Origin: Murimonas intestini
GTDB lineage: Bacteria > Bacillota > Clostridia > Lachnospirales > Lachnospiraceae
Assembly: GCA_003148945.1 (NCBI GenBank)
Contig: QGGY01000016.1
Location: forward strand, 62,001-126,000
Direction of reading: 5' to 3'
DNA: 64,000 bases
The notes beneath the pieces were generated by a model. It did not search any database. It worked only from the letters and a program-made list of their open reading frames with translations, and had not been told where the DNA came from. The position numbers and the translations under genes are program-made. Shown one piece after another: positions 34,576-44,344 of this stretch (position 1 is its first letter; each line of letters starts with the position of its first letter).

Positions 34576-35847
34576 TTATGCTTCGTCGATTGCTTTCCCG
34601 ATGTCATGCCTGTAATATTTGTTCTCAAAATCAATCCAATTCACTGCTTCATAAGCGTTGGCCCTGGCTTCTTTTAAATCTTTACCTTTAGCGGTAACAC
34701 CCAGGACACGTCCTCCATTTGTTACGATTCCCTTTTCTGTCTGTTTTGATCCTGCATGGAACACATAATATCCGTCTTTGTCTTTAAAATTTTCAAGACC
34801 TTTAATGACAAAGCCTTTTTCATAGCTGACCGGGTATCCGTCTGATGCGAGCACGACACATACTGCTGCATTGTCCTCAAATTCCAGATCGATTTTGTCC
34901 AGTGTTCCATCCACACAGGCTTCAAACACATCAATAATGTCATTTTTCATTCTCGGCAGAACTACCTGAGCCTCCGGGTCTCCGAATCTGGCATTATATT
35001 CCAGTACCTTGGGGCCATCCGGCGTCAGCATAAGTCCAAAGAAGATAATGCCCTTAAATGGCCTTCCCTCAGCTGCCATAGCATCAACAGTAGCCTGATA
35101 GACATATTTTTTACAAAATTCGTCCACTTCATCCGTATAGAATGGGCTTGGTGAAAAAGTTCCCATGCCGCCTGTGTTCAATCCTGTATCTCCGTCTCCC
35201 GCACGCTTGTGGTCCTGTGCTGAAGTCATAGTTTTAATCGTCTTCCCATCCACGAAGGTAAGCACAGACACTTCCCGTCCTGTCATGAATTCTTCCACGA
35301 CCATACGGTTTCCTGCCGAACCGAATTTCTTATCTTCCATGATGGACTTGACTCCCTCGCGCGCCTCCTCCAGATTCTGGCAGATGAGCACACCCTTTCC
35401 AAGAGCCAGTCCGTCCGCCTTGAGCACGATGGGAAATTTAGCAGTCTCCAGGTATTTCAGCGCCTCTTCTGCATCATCAAAATTCTCATAAGCTGCTGTG
35501 GGAATATTGTACTTCTTCATCAGATCCTTTGAAAATGCTTTGGACCCTTCCAGAACAGCAGCATTCTGCTTAGGTCCGAACACTTTAAGTCCTCTCGCTT
35601 CGAACACATCCACGATCCCGCCTACCAGAGGATCATCCATTCCTATAACAGTCAGGTCGATCTCATGGGCAGCGGCAAAATCTGCCAGCTTATCAAACTC
35701 CATGGCGCCAATGTTCACGCACTGGGCATACTCAGCTATCCCCGCATTGCCTGGTGCGCAGTATATCTTATCTGCTTTTGGACTCTGGGCGGTCTTCCAT
35801 GCTATGGCATGTTCTCTCCCGCCGCTGCCCACGATCAATATTTTCAT
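34576..35847 (-). CDS. purD: Phosphoribosylamine-glycine ligase
   Basis: A 423-residue ATP-grasp enzyme that makes glycinamide ribonucleotide, step 2 of purine synthesis. Seen: the N-terminal GSGGREHAIAWK, the ATP-grasp region PIVLKADGLALGKGVLI, and metal/substrate motifs FGLMLTPDGPKVLEYNARFGDPEAQVVLPR. Length is normal. A CGGAGGC site precedes the ATG. It follows purN by 69 bases. Confidence 0.98.
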   Translation of the reverse strand: MKILIVGSGGREHAIAWKTAQSPKADKIYCAPGNAGIAEYAQCVNIGAMEFDKLADFAAAHEIDLTVIGMDDPLVGGIVDVFEARGLKVFGPKQNAAVLEGSKAFSKDLMKKYNIPTAAYENFDDAEEALKYLETAKFPIVLKADGLALGKGVLICQNLEEAREGVKSIMEDKKFGSAGNRMVVEEFMTGREVSVLTFVDGKTIKTMTSAQDHKRAGDGDTGLNTGGMGTFSPSPFYTDEVDEFCKKYVYQATVDAMAAEGRPFKGIIFFGLMLTPDGPKVLEYNARFGDPEAQVVLPRMKNDIIDVFEACVDGTLDKIDLEFEDNAAVCVVLASDGYPVSYEKGFVIKGLENFKDKDGYYVFHAGSKQTEKGIVTNGGRVLGVTAKGKDLKEARANAYEAVNWIDFENKYYRHDIGKAIDEA

Positions 35848-35916
35848 TTTATTGCCTCCGTCTTATTTCCCCGGACAACGAGCCAATGCCATATTCTCAT
35901 GGCCTTAGCTGCTTCC

Positions 35917-36543
35917 TCACTGCTTCCTTACTACTTTCCCGTCCACTACTTTTATCATGTCATTGGCGATGAGATTAATTGCCTGGGGCATGATCACCCA
36001 CTCTGCCTCTTCCATCACTCTCTGCTGAAGGCTCTTGGGAGTATCATCCTCATGTACCTCCACCGCCTTCTGAAGGATGATCGGGCCAGTGTCTGTCCCC
36101 TCATCTACAAAATGCACAGTGGCCCCTGTCACCTTCACGCCCCGGGCAAGCACACCTTCATGTACCTTCAGGCCATAATAGCCTGTCCCGCAGAATGCAG
36201 GGATAAGCGCAGGATGGATATTTATGATCCTGTTGGGATACGCCTTTACCATAATTTCGGGAATCACCACAAGGCAGCCTGCCAGAACTACAAGATCCGG
36301 GTTATATGACTGTATGCTTGCGAGAAGCGCCTCATTAAAAGCCTGTCTGTCACCGAAATCCTTAGGTGAGACACAGACTGCCTCTATCCCGTTCTCCCTT
36401 GCTCTTTCCAGGGCATATGCGTTCTTATTATTACTTATTACAACTGCGATTTCTGTATTCGTGATGGTTCCGTCTGCAATCCCGTCAATAATAGCCTGCA
36501 GATTTGTACCGCCGCCTGATACAAGAACAGCCAGTCTCAGCAT
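35917..36543 (-). CDS. purN: Phosphoribosylglycinamide formyltransferase
   Basis: A 208-residue folate-dependent enzyme that formylates glycinamide ribonucleotide. Motifs: [18 protein letters not shown] at the N-terminus and the catalytic region [23 protein letters not shown], with Asn, His, and Asp in [14 protein letters not shown]. It starts inside the last codons of purM (7-base overlap). The usual HPSLLP motif is HPALIP here, a conservative change. Confidence 0.97.
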   Translation of the reverse strand: MLRLAVLVSGGGTNLQAIIDGIADGTITNTEIAVVISNNKNAYALERARENGIEAVCVSPKDFGDRQAFNEALLASIQSYNPDLVVLAGCLVVIPEIMVKAYPNRIINIHPALIPAFCGTGYYGLKVHEGVLARGVKVTGATVHFVDEGTDTGPIILQKAVEVHEDDTPKSLQQRVMEEAEWVIMPQAINLIANDMIKVVDGKVVRKQ

Positions 36544-37562
36544 AAGGTCACTCCCTTTTCTCCTGCCTCAATATGCCCTATCACATATGGAGTCTCACCG
36601 GCAGCTTTTACAGCTTCCATTATTTTATCAGCATCTGCCGGATCAACTGCCAGTACCATGCCGATACCCATATTATATGTATTGTACATCATCTGGTCAT
36701 CAATGCTGCCTTCCCTGGCAAGCATCCTGAAGATAGCGGGAACTTCATAGCTGTCCTTTTTCACAACTGCCCTGACGCCATCCGGAAGCATTCTCGGAAC
36801 ATTCTCATAGAATCCACCGCCTGTGATATGGCTGCAGCCCTTTATGCGCACTCCCGCTTCCTTAACATTCTTAAGTGTCTTCACATAGATTTTAGTAGGA
36901 GCAATGAGCGCCTCACCAAGTGTTGTTCCCAGTTCTTCATGATATGTCTCCAGAATTTCCTTTTCCATCCTGAAGACTTTCCTTACAAGAGAGAAACCAT
37001 TGCTGTGCACGCCTGAGGATGCGATTCCGATCAGTGTATCTCCCGGCTTGATATCTTTGCCTGTGATCAGGTCTTTCTCATCTACCACACCTACTGCAAA
37101 TCCGGCCAGATCATACTCATCTTCCGGATAGAAGCCCGGCATCTCAGCTGTCTCGCCGCCTATAAGCGCTGCATTTGACTGGGCACATCCGTCTGCCACT
37201 CCGCTGACGATAGTTGCGATCTTCTCCGGCACGTTCTTGCCGCAGGCTATGTAATCCAGGAAAAATAATGGCTCCCCGCCAGCGCAGGCAATATCATTGA
37301 CGCACATGGCAACGCAGTCAATGCCTACTGTGTCATGCTTATCTAAAATAAAAGCCAGTTTTAACTTTGTGCCTACACCATCTGTACCTGAGACTAAGGT
37401 AGGTTTTTCCATATTTTTAAAGGCTGACATTGAAAATGCCCCTGAAAACCCTCCGATATTTGTCAGTACTTCAGGCCTCATGGTCTTTTTGATATGCTCT
37501 TTCATCAGTTCAACTGATTTGTATCCCGCTTCAATATCTACGCCAGCGTTCTTATAATCCAT
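36537..37562 (-). CDS. purM: Phosphoribosylformylglycinamidine cyclo-ligase (AIR synthetase)
   Basis: A 341-residue PurM-family enzyme that closes the imidazole ring. It starts [20 protein letters not shown]. Other motifs: [51 protein letters not shown] and [16 protein letters not shown]. Length is normal. It lies 65 bases after purE and overlaps purN. Confidence 0.98.
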   Translation of the reverse strand: MDYKNAGVDIEAGYKSVELMKEHIKKTMRPEVLTNIGGFSGAFSMSAFKNMEKPTLVSGTDGVGTKLKLAFILDKHDTVGIDCVAMCVNDIACAGGEPLFFLDYIACGKNVPEKIATIVSGVADGCAQSNAALIGGETAEMPGFYPEDEYDLAGFAVGVVDEKDLITGKDIKPGDTLIGIASSGVHSNGFSLVRKVFRMEKEILETYHEELGTTLGEALIAPTKIYVKTLKNVKEAGVRIKGCSHITGGGFYENVPRMLPDGVRAVVKKDSYEVPAIFRMLAREGSIDDQMMYNTYNMGIGMVLAVDPADADKIMEAVKAAGETPYVIGHIEAGEKGVTLC

Positions 37563-37627
37563 TTAATTTTCCTCCTAAAAACCTGTCTCTTCTATAATAA
37601 TATATAATATACTTTATCCGGGCAACG

Positions 37628-38140
37628 TTATTTTTGTTTCATATATTCCTTATAACCCAGCTTGTCCAGCTTCTCAGCCTTTGCCACAACCTGATCCTTC
37701 AGATCACTGGAATACTTTTTCAGTCTCTCTAAAAGAGCGTCATCTGAGGTAGCAAGGATCTTTGCGGCCAGAATACCTGCATTTGCGCCGCCGCCTATTG
37801 CTACTGTAGCCACCGGTATACCGGAAGGCATCTGTACGATGGAGTACAGGGAATCTCTTCCGCCTAAAGAAGTGGTATGCATCGGAATACCGATTACCGG
37901 CATCGGGAAGATTGCAGCGCACATTCCCGGAAGATGTGCCGCCATACCTGCTCCTGCAATGATAACCTTCCATCCTTTGCTCTCAGCTGACTTTGCGTAC
38001 TCGAAAAATACGTCCGGCTCCCTGTGTGCTGAAATGATAGTCATTTCATATTCTACTCCGAGTTCTTCCAGTACATCTGCTGCCTTTGCCATAACCGGCA
38101 TATCTGAGTCACTGCCCATTACGATTCCAACTTTTGCCAT
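37628..38140 (-). CDS. purE: N5-carboxyaminoimidazole ribonucleotide mutase
   Basis: A 170-residue class I PurE that moves the carboxyl group from N5-CAIR to CAIR. Motifs: VGIVMGSDSDMPVM, ISAHREPD, IIAGAGMAAHLPGM, and SLYSIVQMPSGIPVATVAIG. It is the first gene of the purE-purM-purN-purD run and has a near-consensus promoter upstream. purK is not in the window. Confidence 0.98.
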   Translation of the reverse strand: MAKVGIVMGSDSDMPVMAKAADVLEELGVEYEMTIISAHREPDVFFEYAKSAESKGWKVIIAGAGMAAHLPGMCAAIFPMPVIGIPMHTTSLGGRDSLYSIVQMPSGIPVATVAIGGGANAGILAAKILATSDDALLERLKKYSSDLKDQVVAKAEKLDKLGYKEYMKQK

Positions 38141-38216
38141 GGTTTTATTCTCCTTTGTTTATTATTATTTCAATCCATATTATGGGTCTTGCTTTACCGA
38201 ATCATTACAACTATTT

Positions 38217-38245
38217 ATTCTACTAACTCCCACGCGGCTTGTCAA
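38217..38245 (-). promoter_or_regulatory. Near-consensus promoter of the pur operon
   Basis: TTGACA (38245-38240) and TAGAAT (38222-38217) are 17 bases apart on the minus strand, about 75 bases ahead of the purE start. I see no purine riboswitch and no clear PurR box in the leader. Confidence 0.75.
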
Positions 38246-38253
38246 CTTTTTTG

Positions 38254-40299
38254 TTAAAGCGGTTTATTTAACTCTTCAGTCCCTGGAAGCACAAATCTGC
38301 CGTTCTTTATGATTTCTGTCCTGCTTCCGTCTTCCCTGACCACTTCAATAAGCCCAAGCTCATCATAGGGAATGGTGATGTCAGTGTGGCAGTTAAAATA
38401 TGCCCTGCCCGGATCTTCTTTTCTTAATATGGAAACTTCATTGTCACGTGCCACGATCTCCTTGCCGTTTGGATTGAAGACAGCCGTATCCTCCGACCAG
38501 CTGTAGCATGTATCACCCACTGCAAAGTGCGGTCCCATCTTCTCTGCTATGAGGATGGGCAGCTTATCGGCTATGCCATATTTTCTGGCAGCCGCATACG
38601 CGGTCGTATTAGTTCCGATAGCAAATTCTCCCAGCGGCAGCGTGTCGTGATGATAGAGGACATTTTCTCTTACATACTTTCTGTTCTTTTCCTCTGAATC
38701 AAAATTGCCGCAGGTATAATCTGTAATCATGCCGTCCTCCAGAGTTACAGACAAGTCAATATATTTCAGTTCATTGAGGTATACCTCGCTCACATGGAGA
38801 ACTCCTGTGGTGCCGGAGAGCTTCGGTGAAGTAAATACTTCTCCCACAGGGATATTTACATCTGCCACACAGTTCTCAAACTTTGTCTGTTTCTGCGGAT
38901 CTTCAATATCCTTCAGCATGACAGTCAGGTCAGTGCGGTTCCTGCCGCATCCCCGGATATAAACAGACACACCTGTATCCAAAACGTCTATGATCGTCTG
39001 CTGGATCCTCTCGTACAGTTTGTAATCCAGAGTATTTATCCTGACTACTTCCCTGAATATCTCCTCAAAGCTGCTGCCGATCTCCGGTACAGGGAATGCG
39101 ATGATGGTAAAGCTTCTCTCTTCCCCAATGATATACTGGTTTGTCAGCTGTGCTGATTCACTGTCATACAGGGCTGACAGCTTCTGCTGCTTATCGCTTA
39201 AATGATATGCCTCTTCTTTATCCAGCGGTGCAAATGGCTGCTCTCCAAATGTCTCTATACATGCCGGGCCTGCATGCCCATTTGCCAGCTTCCTGTAATT
39301 CTCATATGCAGTGCGTATCACGCCAAGCTTTCTTTCAATAAATGGTTTATCCAGATAGATCGCATTGTCATTTTTGTGGTCATAATCAAACTGCTTATTC
39401 GGGATGCCTCCCAGATAACCGATACGGCTGGCCTGCCTCTTATTGACTGAGGAAACAGCAGCCCTGTATATGACAGGCTTCAGTCCCATCTGTGCAAAGT
39501 TCTGGATGGCTTTTTTGACCATCCGCTCAAATCCAAGGGTAAAACGGATATTGACTGTCTCTTTTTTAGACAGGTCTTTATGACCCAGAACAAATCCGAT
39601 ACGGTATCCTTCTGTATAAGTGTCAGCCATCAGGTCTATATCCTCCTGGGGCAGACTGTTCATGAAACGTGCCATCTCCAGCTCGTTTTCCGATACATAT
39701 TCACCATATTTATAGAGATAGCGCAGATCATTTAAATCTTCCTCACAGATGATCCTGACTGCAAAATCAAGAGACGGGTCTATCGCCTCTCTTGTCCTGT
39801 ATTCCACTGTAATATCGCTGTTGTCGCTCTCAAACCAGTAGACGATCTGCTGCAGCTTCCTGTATGAAGGCAGTTCATCCTCAAAGCAGTTATAGATCTC
39901 TACAAACAGCTCATTTAAGATCGTCATTTCCGTAAGCCTGCCCTCAAAGGCATAGACGATCATTCCACGCAGTTCTGCATACAGAAAACTTAAGATCCGG
40001 CCGTATACATCCCCCAGTGTCTTCACTGCCCAGGCCGGGTTTGCATAGCTGGTCTCATAATTTTCCGGAAGGATATCGGCATAGAGAGCGGCATTTTGTT
40101 CCTGCCACTGCTCTAATGTATAACCTTCCGTCTCTCCTGATTCCAGCTTCCGCTTCAGCTCATCCATCTGCATGATGAACTCCGCCATCTTTACAAAATA
40201 GTCCCTCAAGGGTTCCTGTACTGTCGTTTCAGCCGGGATCTGGGATATCCTCTCCACCACCAGGCTGTATCTTTCTAATAAGACATCGTCATTTTCCAT
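38254..40299 (-). CDS. M29-family metallo-aminopeptidase with long N-terminal region
   Basis: A 681-residue protein whose C-terminal part carries M29 (AmpS/AmpT-type) aminopeptidase motifs: GCGRNRTDLTVML, VNIPVGEVFTSPKLSGTTG, LPLGEFAIGTNTTAY, EKMGPHFAVGDTCYS and CHTDITIPYDE. These hold the Glu/His/Asp metal ligands. Classic members have about 410 residues, so about 270 extra N-terminal residues, predicted helical, are unusual, though long forms occur in Clostridia. It releases N-terminal amino acids in the cytoplasm. ATG 40297-40299 (MENDDVLL) follows GGCGGGGG; a longer frame to 40368 overlaps the HD gene. Two bases separate it from that gene. Confidence 0.88.
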   Translation of the reverse strand: MENDDVLLERYSLVVERISQIPAETTVQEPLRDYFVKMAEFIMQMDELKRKLESGETEGYTLEQWQEQNAALYADILPENYETSYANPAWAVKTLGDVYGRILSFLYAELRGMIVYAFEGRLTEMTILNELFVEIYNCFEDELPSYRKLQQIVYWFESDNSDITVEYRTREAIDPSLDFAVRIICEEDLNDLRYLYKYGEYVSENELEMARFMNSLPQEDIDLMADTYTEGYRIGFVLGHKDLSKKETVNIRFTLGFERMVKKAIQNFAQMGLKPVIYRAAVSSVNKRQASRIGYLGGIPNKQFDYDHKNDNAIYLDKPFIERKLGVIRTAYENYRKLANGHAGPACIETFGEQPFAPLDKEEAYHLSDKQQKLSALYDSESAQLTNQYIIGEERSFTIIAFPVPEIGSSFEEIFREVVRINTLDYKLYERIQQTIIDVLDTGVSVYIRGCGRNRTDLTVMLKDIEDPQKQTKFENCVADVNIPVGEVFTSPKLSGTTGVLHVSEVYLNELKYIDLSVTLEDGMITDYTCGNFDSEEKNRKYVRENVLYHHDTLPLGEFAIGTNTTAYAAARKYGIADKLPILIAEKMGPHFAVGDTCYSWSEDTAVFNPNGKEIVARDNEVSILRKEDPGRAYFNCHTDITIPYDELGLIEVVREDGSRTEIIKNGRFVLPGTEELNKPL

Positions 40300-40301
40300 T
40301 A

Positions 40302-40898
40302 TTATTCCCCCGCCTTTATATTTCCGTCCGCTATATTTTTCTCGATCAATTCCCTGCAGTATGCCCACAGTTCCTCAGAACCGTCGCCGGTATGTGAGTT
40401 TCTTGACATTATCTGGGATTCTTTTACTTCATGTTCCTTCCAGCTCTTTCCATGATTTGCATTTGTCAGGAACACCGGCTGGATCTTATCAAGCGTATTT
40501 GCAAATCTGGCTTCTGCAGTCTCACCCTCTTCAAACTCATCCCAAAGCCCGCGCATTTTTGCAGCCTGGTCTGAGGGAAGCAGGCTGAATATCCTTTCTG
40601 CTGCTGCCAGTTCCCGCTCTCTCTTAGTGGAATTGCCTGCCGTATCATAAGCATAAGTATCCCCCGCGTCGATCTCAACGATATCGTGTATGAGCACCAT
40701 GGCAGTCGTCTTTAGAACATCTATCTTCTCATTTGCATACTCAGACAGCAGGATGCACATAAGCGCCAGATGCCAGGAATGCTCCGCATCATCCTCTTTT
40801 CTGCTTCCGTCCGCCAGATATGTCTGCCTTATCACTTTTTTACTTTTATCAGCCTCCAGGATAAAATCCATCTGCTGCTTTAATCTTTCTATATCCAT
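40302..40898 (-). CDS. HD-domain hydrolase, YfbR/HDDC2-like
   Basis: A 198-residue HD-domain protein. Metal-binding residues are His and Asp in DDAEHSWHLALM and VLIHDIVEIDAGD, plus a later Asp in ANTLDKIQPV. This pattern fits the HDDC2/YfbR type, which in characterised members removes phosphate from deoxynucleoside 5'-monophosphates. ATG 40896-40898 follows GGGAGGC at good spacing; the frame extends to 40943 without a site. It lies between a small membrane gene (11 bases) and the M29 gene (2 bases). Confidence 0.88.
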   Translation of the reverse strand: MDIERLKQQMDFILEADKSKKVIRQTYLADGSRKEDDAEHSWHLALMCILLSEYANEKIDVLKTTAMVLIHDIVEIDAGDTYAYDTAGNSTKRERELAAAERIFSLLPSDQAAKMRGLWDEFEEGETAEARFANTLDKIQPVFLTNANHGKSWKEHEVKESQIMSRNSHTGDGSEELWAYCRELIEKNIADGNIKAGE

Positions 40899-40909
40899 AT
40901 GCTGCCTCC

Positions 40910-41227
40910 CTATCTGACTCCGAACAAATATATCGCAAGCCATATCACAAGTATTGTGCCGTTGATCATGGAGCCTGCCTTTGAAAAGAATGAAAGTCTG
41001 TTCTTTTCTTTAAAGCTGCGAAGCCCTGTCACAAGGCCGGCTGCTGCAATAATGATTGCAGTCATGCCGATCGCCCCCAGATATGCTCCGCCTTTTCCTC
41101 CATTTGCCATGGCAATGCCTACGAGCACTATGCAGATAACGGCTGACAGCGCTCCCAGAACTGTGGAAGTGATCCCCTTTTGGGAATGGCGTTTTTCAGC
41201 AAATGAATATGTCGGTTTTCTAGACAT
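40910..41227 (-). CDS. Small membrane protein, probable DUF6142
   Basis: A 105-residue protein with three predicted membrane helices (about 20-40, 48-66 and 85-103) and a basic soluble N-terminus MSRKPTYSFAEKRHSQKG. The pattern suits the DUF6142 family of Firmicutes, whose function is unknown; assignment is from memory. It overlaps the VanZ stop by 8 bases and precedes the HD gene, so it is part of the pyr-downstream string. Confidence 0.7.
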   Translation of the reverse strand: MSRKPTYSFAEKRHSQKGITSTVLGALSAVICIVLVGIAMANGGKGGAYLGAIGMTAIIIAAAGLVTGLRSFKEKNRLSFFSKAGSMINGTILVIWLAIYLFGVR

Positions 41228-41681
41228 ATAATTTTCTCCTTATCCAATTACAAAACGCAAAACACAGATAGCCTATAACGCCGCCCAGTGTATTCAAAAT
41301 AATGTCATCCACATCAAAGCTTCCCACCTTAAAAATCAGCTGGATAGTCTCTACCATCAGGCTGAACTCCATACTCAGCAGGAAGATGAGCAGAAAACTC
41401 CGCGTTCTGCGGTTTATCACAGGCAAAATCGCCCCAAACGGAACAAAGGCCAGGACATTTCCAAATATATTGGTTATGAATGCCACTGCCCCTAACTGCT
41501 CCCTGTATTGGAAAAACCGTTTAATTTCTAAGAACGGAATCAGGTTGTATGAATACACCCGCTCAGTATTCGTCCTGCCATAGCTCTCCGCAAAAAACAG
41601 AAAATAAATAAGCAGCGCCAGATACAGCAGAAATAAGACGACCCCCATACGCCTTATCCGTTTTTTGGTCTTTCCTCTCAT
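41220..41681 (-). CDS. VanZ-family membrane protein
   Basis: A 153-residue protein with about four membrane helices and the VanZ-like signatures YNLIPFLEIKRFF, NIFGNVLAFVPFGAILP and SFDVDDIILNTLGGVIGY. VanZ-like proteins are linked to low-level teicoplanin resistance in enterococci, but most chromosomal members have no known role. Its start overlaps the preceding small gene by 4 bases. Confidence 0.9.
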   Translation of the reverse strand: MRGKTKKRIRRMGVVLFLLYLALLIYFLFFAESYGRTNTERVYSYNLIPFLEIKRFFQYREQLGAVAFITNIFGNVLAFVPFGAILPVINRRTRSFLLIFLLSMEFSLMVETIQLIFKVGSFDVDDIILNTLGGVIGYLCFAFCNWIRRKLYV

Positions 41682-41830
41682 ATCATCATTTTGCCTTTAT
41701 CCCTTAAGAGTTTTGCCCCATGTATAATCATGAGCACGCCTGTGGCAACGCCTGTAGCGATTGTTACGATACCCACCACAATACCGGCAGTTCCCGCAGT
41801 CCTCATTGTATTATAGATTTTTTCATTCAT
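41678..41830 (-). CDS. Small membrane protein, 50 aa
   Basis: ATG 41828-41830 follows AAGGAGGA. The protein reads MNEKIYNTMRTAGTAGIVVG and has one or two glycine-rich hydrophobic stretches (GIVVGIVTIATGVATGVLMII), ending RDKGKMMI. The frame continues upstream to 41953 but would overlap pyrE. Small proteins of this kind (MNEKIYNTMKxxGxxxI) recur in Clostridia; no function is known to me. It overlaps VanZ by 4 bases. Confidence 0.75.
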   Translation of the reverse strand: MNEKIYNTMRTAGTAGIVVGIVTIATGVATGVLMIIHGAKLLRDKGKMMI

Positions 41831-41894
41831 GGCCGAATCCTCCTTTTTTAAAGCACGTGCAGACCGTGCTGCAGTAAACCCATAGAACTGTAAC

Positions 41895-42569
41895 TTATTC
41901 TGCTCCGTATTGCTCATAATATGCGTCAATAGCTGCCTTAATCTTGTCATCAATGATGACTTTCCCTTTGTACTCCCTGTTATACAGGTGCTCTGTCACT
42001 TCTGCCATCGTTACGATCGCATTTGCCGGGAAGCCGTAAAGCTCCTTAATCTCATCCAGTGCACATTTACTTCCTTTCCCGCGTTCCATGCGGTTCAGTG
42101 AAACCATCAGTCCTTTGATCTCTACATCTCCCTGTGCCTTGATGATGGGGAATGTCTCCTCGATGGACTTTCCTGAAGTAGTGACATCCTCAATGATCAC
42201 CACCCTATCTCCGTCCTTCAGCTTGCTCCCCAGCAGAATTCCCGTATCACCATGATCCTTAACTTCTTTTCTGTTGGAACAGTAGCGCACCTCTTTGCCG
42301 TAAAGCCTGCTGATGGCCATTGTCGTGGCAACACTCAGCGGAATGCCTTTGTACGCCGGCCCGAACAGCACATCAAAATCCAGACCATAATTATCATGTA
42401 TGGCTTTTGCATAATACTCACCCAGCTTTTCCAGCTGCGACCCTGTCACGTAAGCGCCTGCATTCATAAAGAACGGGGATTTTCTTCCGCTCTTGAGAGT
42501 AAACTCTCCGAACTTAAGCACATCACTGTCCACCATAAATTCTATAAATTCCTGTTTGTAAGCTTCCAT
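41895..42569 (-). CDS. pyrE: Orotate phosphoribosyltransferase
   Basis: A 224-residue enzyme that joins orotate to PRPP, making OMP. Motifs: FTLKSGRKSPFFMNAGAY, FGPAYKGIPL, and the PRPP loop VVIIEDVTTSGKSIEE. Length and fold are normal. It is the last biosynthetic gene of the pyrC-F-K-D-E run. Confidence 0.98.
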   Translation of the reverse strand: MEAYKQEFIEFMVDSDVLKFGEFTLKSGRKSPFFMNAGAYVTGSQLEKLGEYYAKAIHDNYGLDFDVLFGPAYKGIPLSVATTMAISRLYGKEVRYCSNRKEVKDHGDTGILLGSKLKDGDRVVIIEDVTTSGKSIEETFPIIKAQGDVEIKGLMVSLNRMERGKGSKCALDEIKELYGFPANAIVTMAEVTEHLYNREYKGKVIIDDKIKAAIDAYYEQYGAE

Positions 42570-42614
42570 CTCTATCCTCCTGCGTATTCCATCTTATTGT
42601 ATCCGCTGATCAAA

Positions 42615-42634
42615 CTCCCCCGCTTTAAGGGGAG
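42615..42634. other. Small hairpin between pyrD and pyrE
   Basis: CTCCCC / GGGGAG with an 8-base loop lies in the 77-base gap between the pyrD stop and the pyrE start. It may tune relative expression; there is no T-run. Confidence 0.4.
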
Positions 42635-42646
42635 AATGCCGCTCCT

Positions 42647-43558
42647 CTATCTCACAGCGCCTATGAGATCTGTGATCTTATCCACGCCGTACTTCTCCAT
42701 ATATGCCTCTATGCCTGACACTACTTCCTCTGTGGCTGTGGGATTGAAGAAGTTCGCCGTTCCCACGGATACTCCCGTGGCTCCTGCCAGTATAAATTCA
42801 ATCGCGTCCTCAGCTGTGGCTATACCTCCCATTCCTATGACAGGAAGCTTAACAGCATTCGCCGCCTGGTAGACCATACGCACCGCCACAGGCTTTATGG
42901 CAGGGCCGGAAAGTCCGCCCGTCCTGTTAGCAAGGGCGAAGGCTCTTTTGTGGATGTCGATCTTCATCCCTGTCAGTGTATTGATCAGGGAAAGTGCATC
43001 GGCTCCGCCTGCCTCAGCCGCCTTGGCCATAACAGTAATATCAGTCACATTCGGGCTCAGCTTCATGATAATGGGCTGTCTTGCCCTCTTCTTCAGCTCA
43101 CTCGTGATATGTTCCACAGCCTTCGGGTCCTGGCCGAAGGCGATACCGCCCTCTTTCACATTCGGGCAGGAGATATTGATTTCAAGCAGGTCCACATCCT
43201 CATCCGCCAGCCGTTCTACGACCTGGCAGTAATCCTCCTCAGACCTGCCGCAGACATTTACAATAATCTTTGTATCAAATTTCTTCAAAAACGGAATATC
43301 CCTTTTAATGAATACTTCCATTCCGGGATTCTGCAGCCCGATGGCATTTAGCATGCCCGAACTTGTCTCCGCCACTCTCGGGGTGGGGTTGCCCGGCCAC
43401 GGTACATTTGCCACACCCTTTGTCACTACGGCTCCCAGCTTGTTCAGATCTACAAATTCGCTGTATTCTTCACCTGAGCCAAAAGTCCCTGACGCTGTCA
43501 TCACAGGATTTTTCAGTACCACGCCCGCTATATTTACGCTGGTATCTATTCTGCTCAT
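42647..43558 (-). CDS. pyrD: Dihydroorotate dehydrogenase, class 1B catalytic subunit
   Basis: A 303-residue FMN enzyme that oxidises dihydroorotate. Motifs: VMTASGTFGSGEEY, NISCPNVKEGGIAFGQ with the class 1 active-site Cys, KLSPNVTDI and GMGGIATAEDAIEFILAGATGVSVGTA. Presence of pyrK next to it (4-base overlap) shows the NAD-dependent PyrDB-PyrK type. Confidence 0.98.
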   Translation of the reverse strand: MSRIDTSVNIAGVVLKNPVMTASGTFGSGEEYSEFVDLNKLGAVVTKGVANVPWPGNPTPRVAETSSGMLNAIGLQNPGMEVFIKRDIPFLKKFDTKIIVNVCGRSEEDYCQVVERLADEDVDLLEINISCPNVKEGGIAFGQDPKAVEHITSELKKRARQPIIMKLSPNVTDITVMAKAAEAGGADALSLINTLTGMKIDIHKRAFALANRTGGLSGPAIKPVAVRMVYQAANAVKLPVIGMGGIATAEDAIEFILAGATGVSVGTANFFNPTATEEVVSGIEAYMEKYGVDKITDLIGAVR

Positions 43559-44334
43559 AATTCTACCTCCGTGGATAAGAATACCGGCCCGTCCTTGCAG
43601 ACGCGCTTGTTGTGCACATGAGAATGACCGTCCACCTCAGTAGACTGGCATACGCATCCAAGGCATGCCCCCACTCCGCAGGCCATCCTCTCCTCAAGGG
43701 AAAGCCAGCATTCGATCCCCCGCTCCTGTGCGAATGATTTCAGCGCCCTGAGCATGGGTGTCGGGCCGCAGGCGTAGATCACATCGGCATCCAGCCCGTT
43801 TTCCTTAATGGCATCGATAACTGTCCCGCATGTACCGCAGCTGCCGTCTTCTGTGGCTATATAGAGGGAGCCGTTCTGCTTAAGCTCCTCAGCAAGGAAG
43901 ACCTCATCCCTGTAGCCCGCAATGATCTGCCTCACTCCGCCAATCTGCTTTGAAAGCTCCACAATGGGAGGAATTCCGATTCCCCCGCCGATAAGAAAAG
44001 CCTTTTTGCCCTCTCCTGCACGCTCCAGAGGAAATCCGTTTCCAAGCGGTCCGAGAATACTGAGCTTTATGCCCCTGTGATATTTTGAAAATTCTCTCGT
44101 GCCTGCACCGGCAATGCGGTAAACGATGCGGAGTGCACCTTTTTCCTTATCTGTCTCACATATACTGATGGGGCGTGGAAGCAGCCTGCTCCCATCCCTG
44201 CTGTACACAGAGATGAACTGCCCGGGAACTGCTGCCCGGGCTATCTTATCTGTTTTAAGCCACATGCTGTAGATATCAGTCCCTATACATTCCTGGCTTA
44301 TTATTTCACTGTCTTCTCTGAATTTTTCTGCCAT
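43555..44334 (-). CDS. pyrK: Dihydroorotate dehydrogenase electron-transfer subunit
   Basis: A 259-residue FAD/2Fe-2S protein that passes electrons from PyrDB to NAD. Seen: FAD-binding RLLPRPISICE, the nucleotide-binding IGGGIGIPPIVELSK, and the 2Fe-2S cluster ligands in MACGVGACLGCVCQS with a later Cys in RVCKDGPVF. It overlaps pyrD by 4 bases and follows pyrF after 10. Confidence 0.97.
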   Translation of the reverse strand: MAEKFREDSEIISQECIGTDIYSMWLKTDKIARAAVPGQFISVYSRDGSRLLPRPISICETDKEKGALRIVYRIAGAGTREFSKYHRGIKLSILGPLGNGFPLERAGEGKKAFLIGGGIGIPPIVELSKQIGGVRQIIAGYRDEVFLAEELKQNGSLYIATEDGSCGTCGTVIDAIKENGLDADVIYACGPTPMLRALKSFAQERGIECWLSLEERMACGVGACLGCVCQSTEVDGHSHVHNKRVCKDGPVFLSTEVEL

Positions 44335-44344
44335 GTCTTCGCTC

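Noticed and set aside
38141-38253. Purine riboswitch or PurR box in the purE leader
   Set aside because: The leader of about 75 bases lacks the three-way junction consensus and any clear paired CGAA-type box; only a promoter could be supported.
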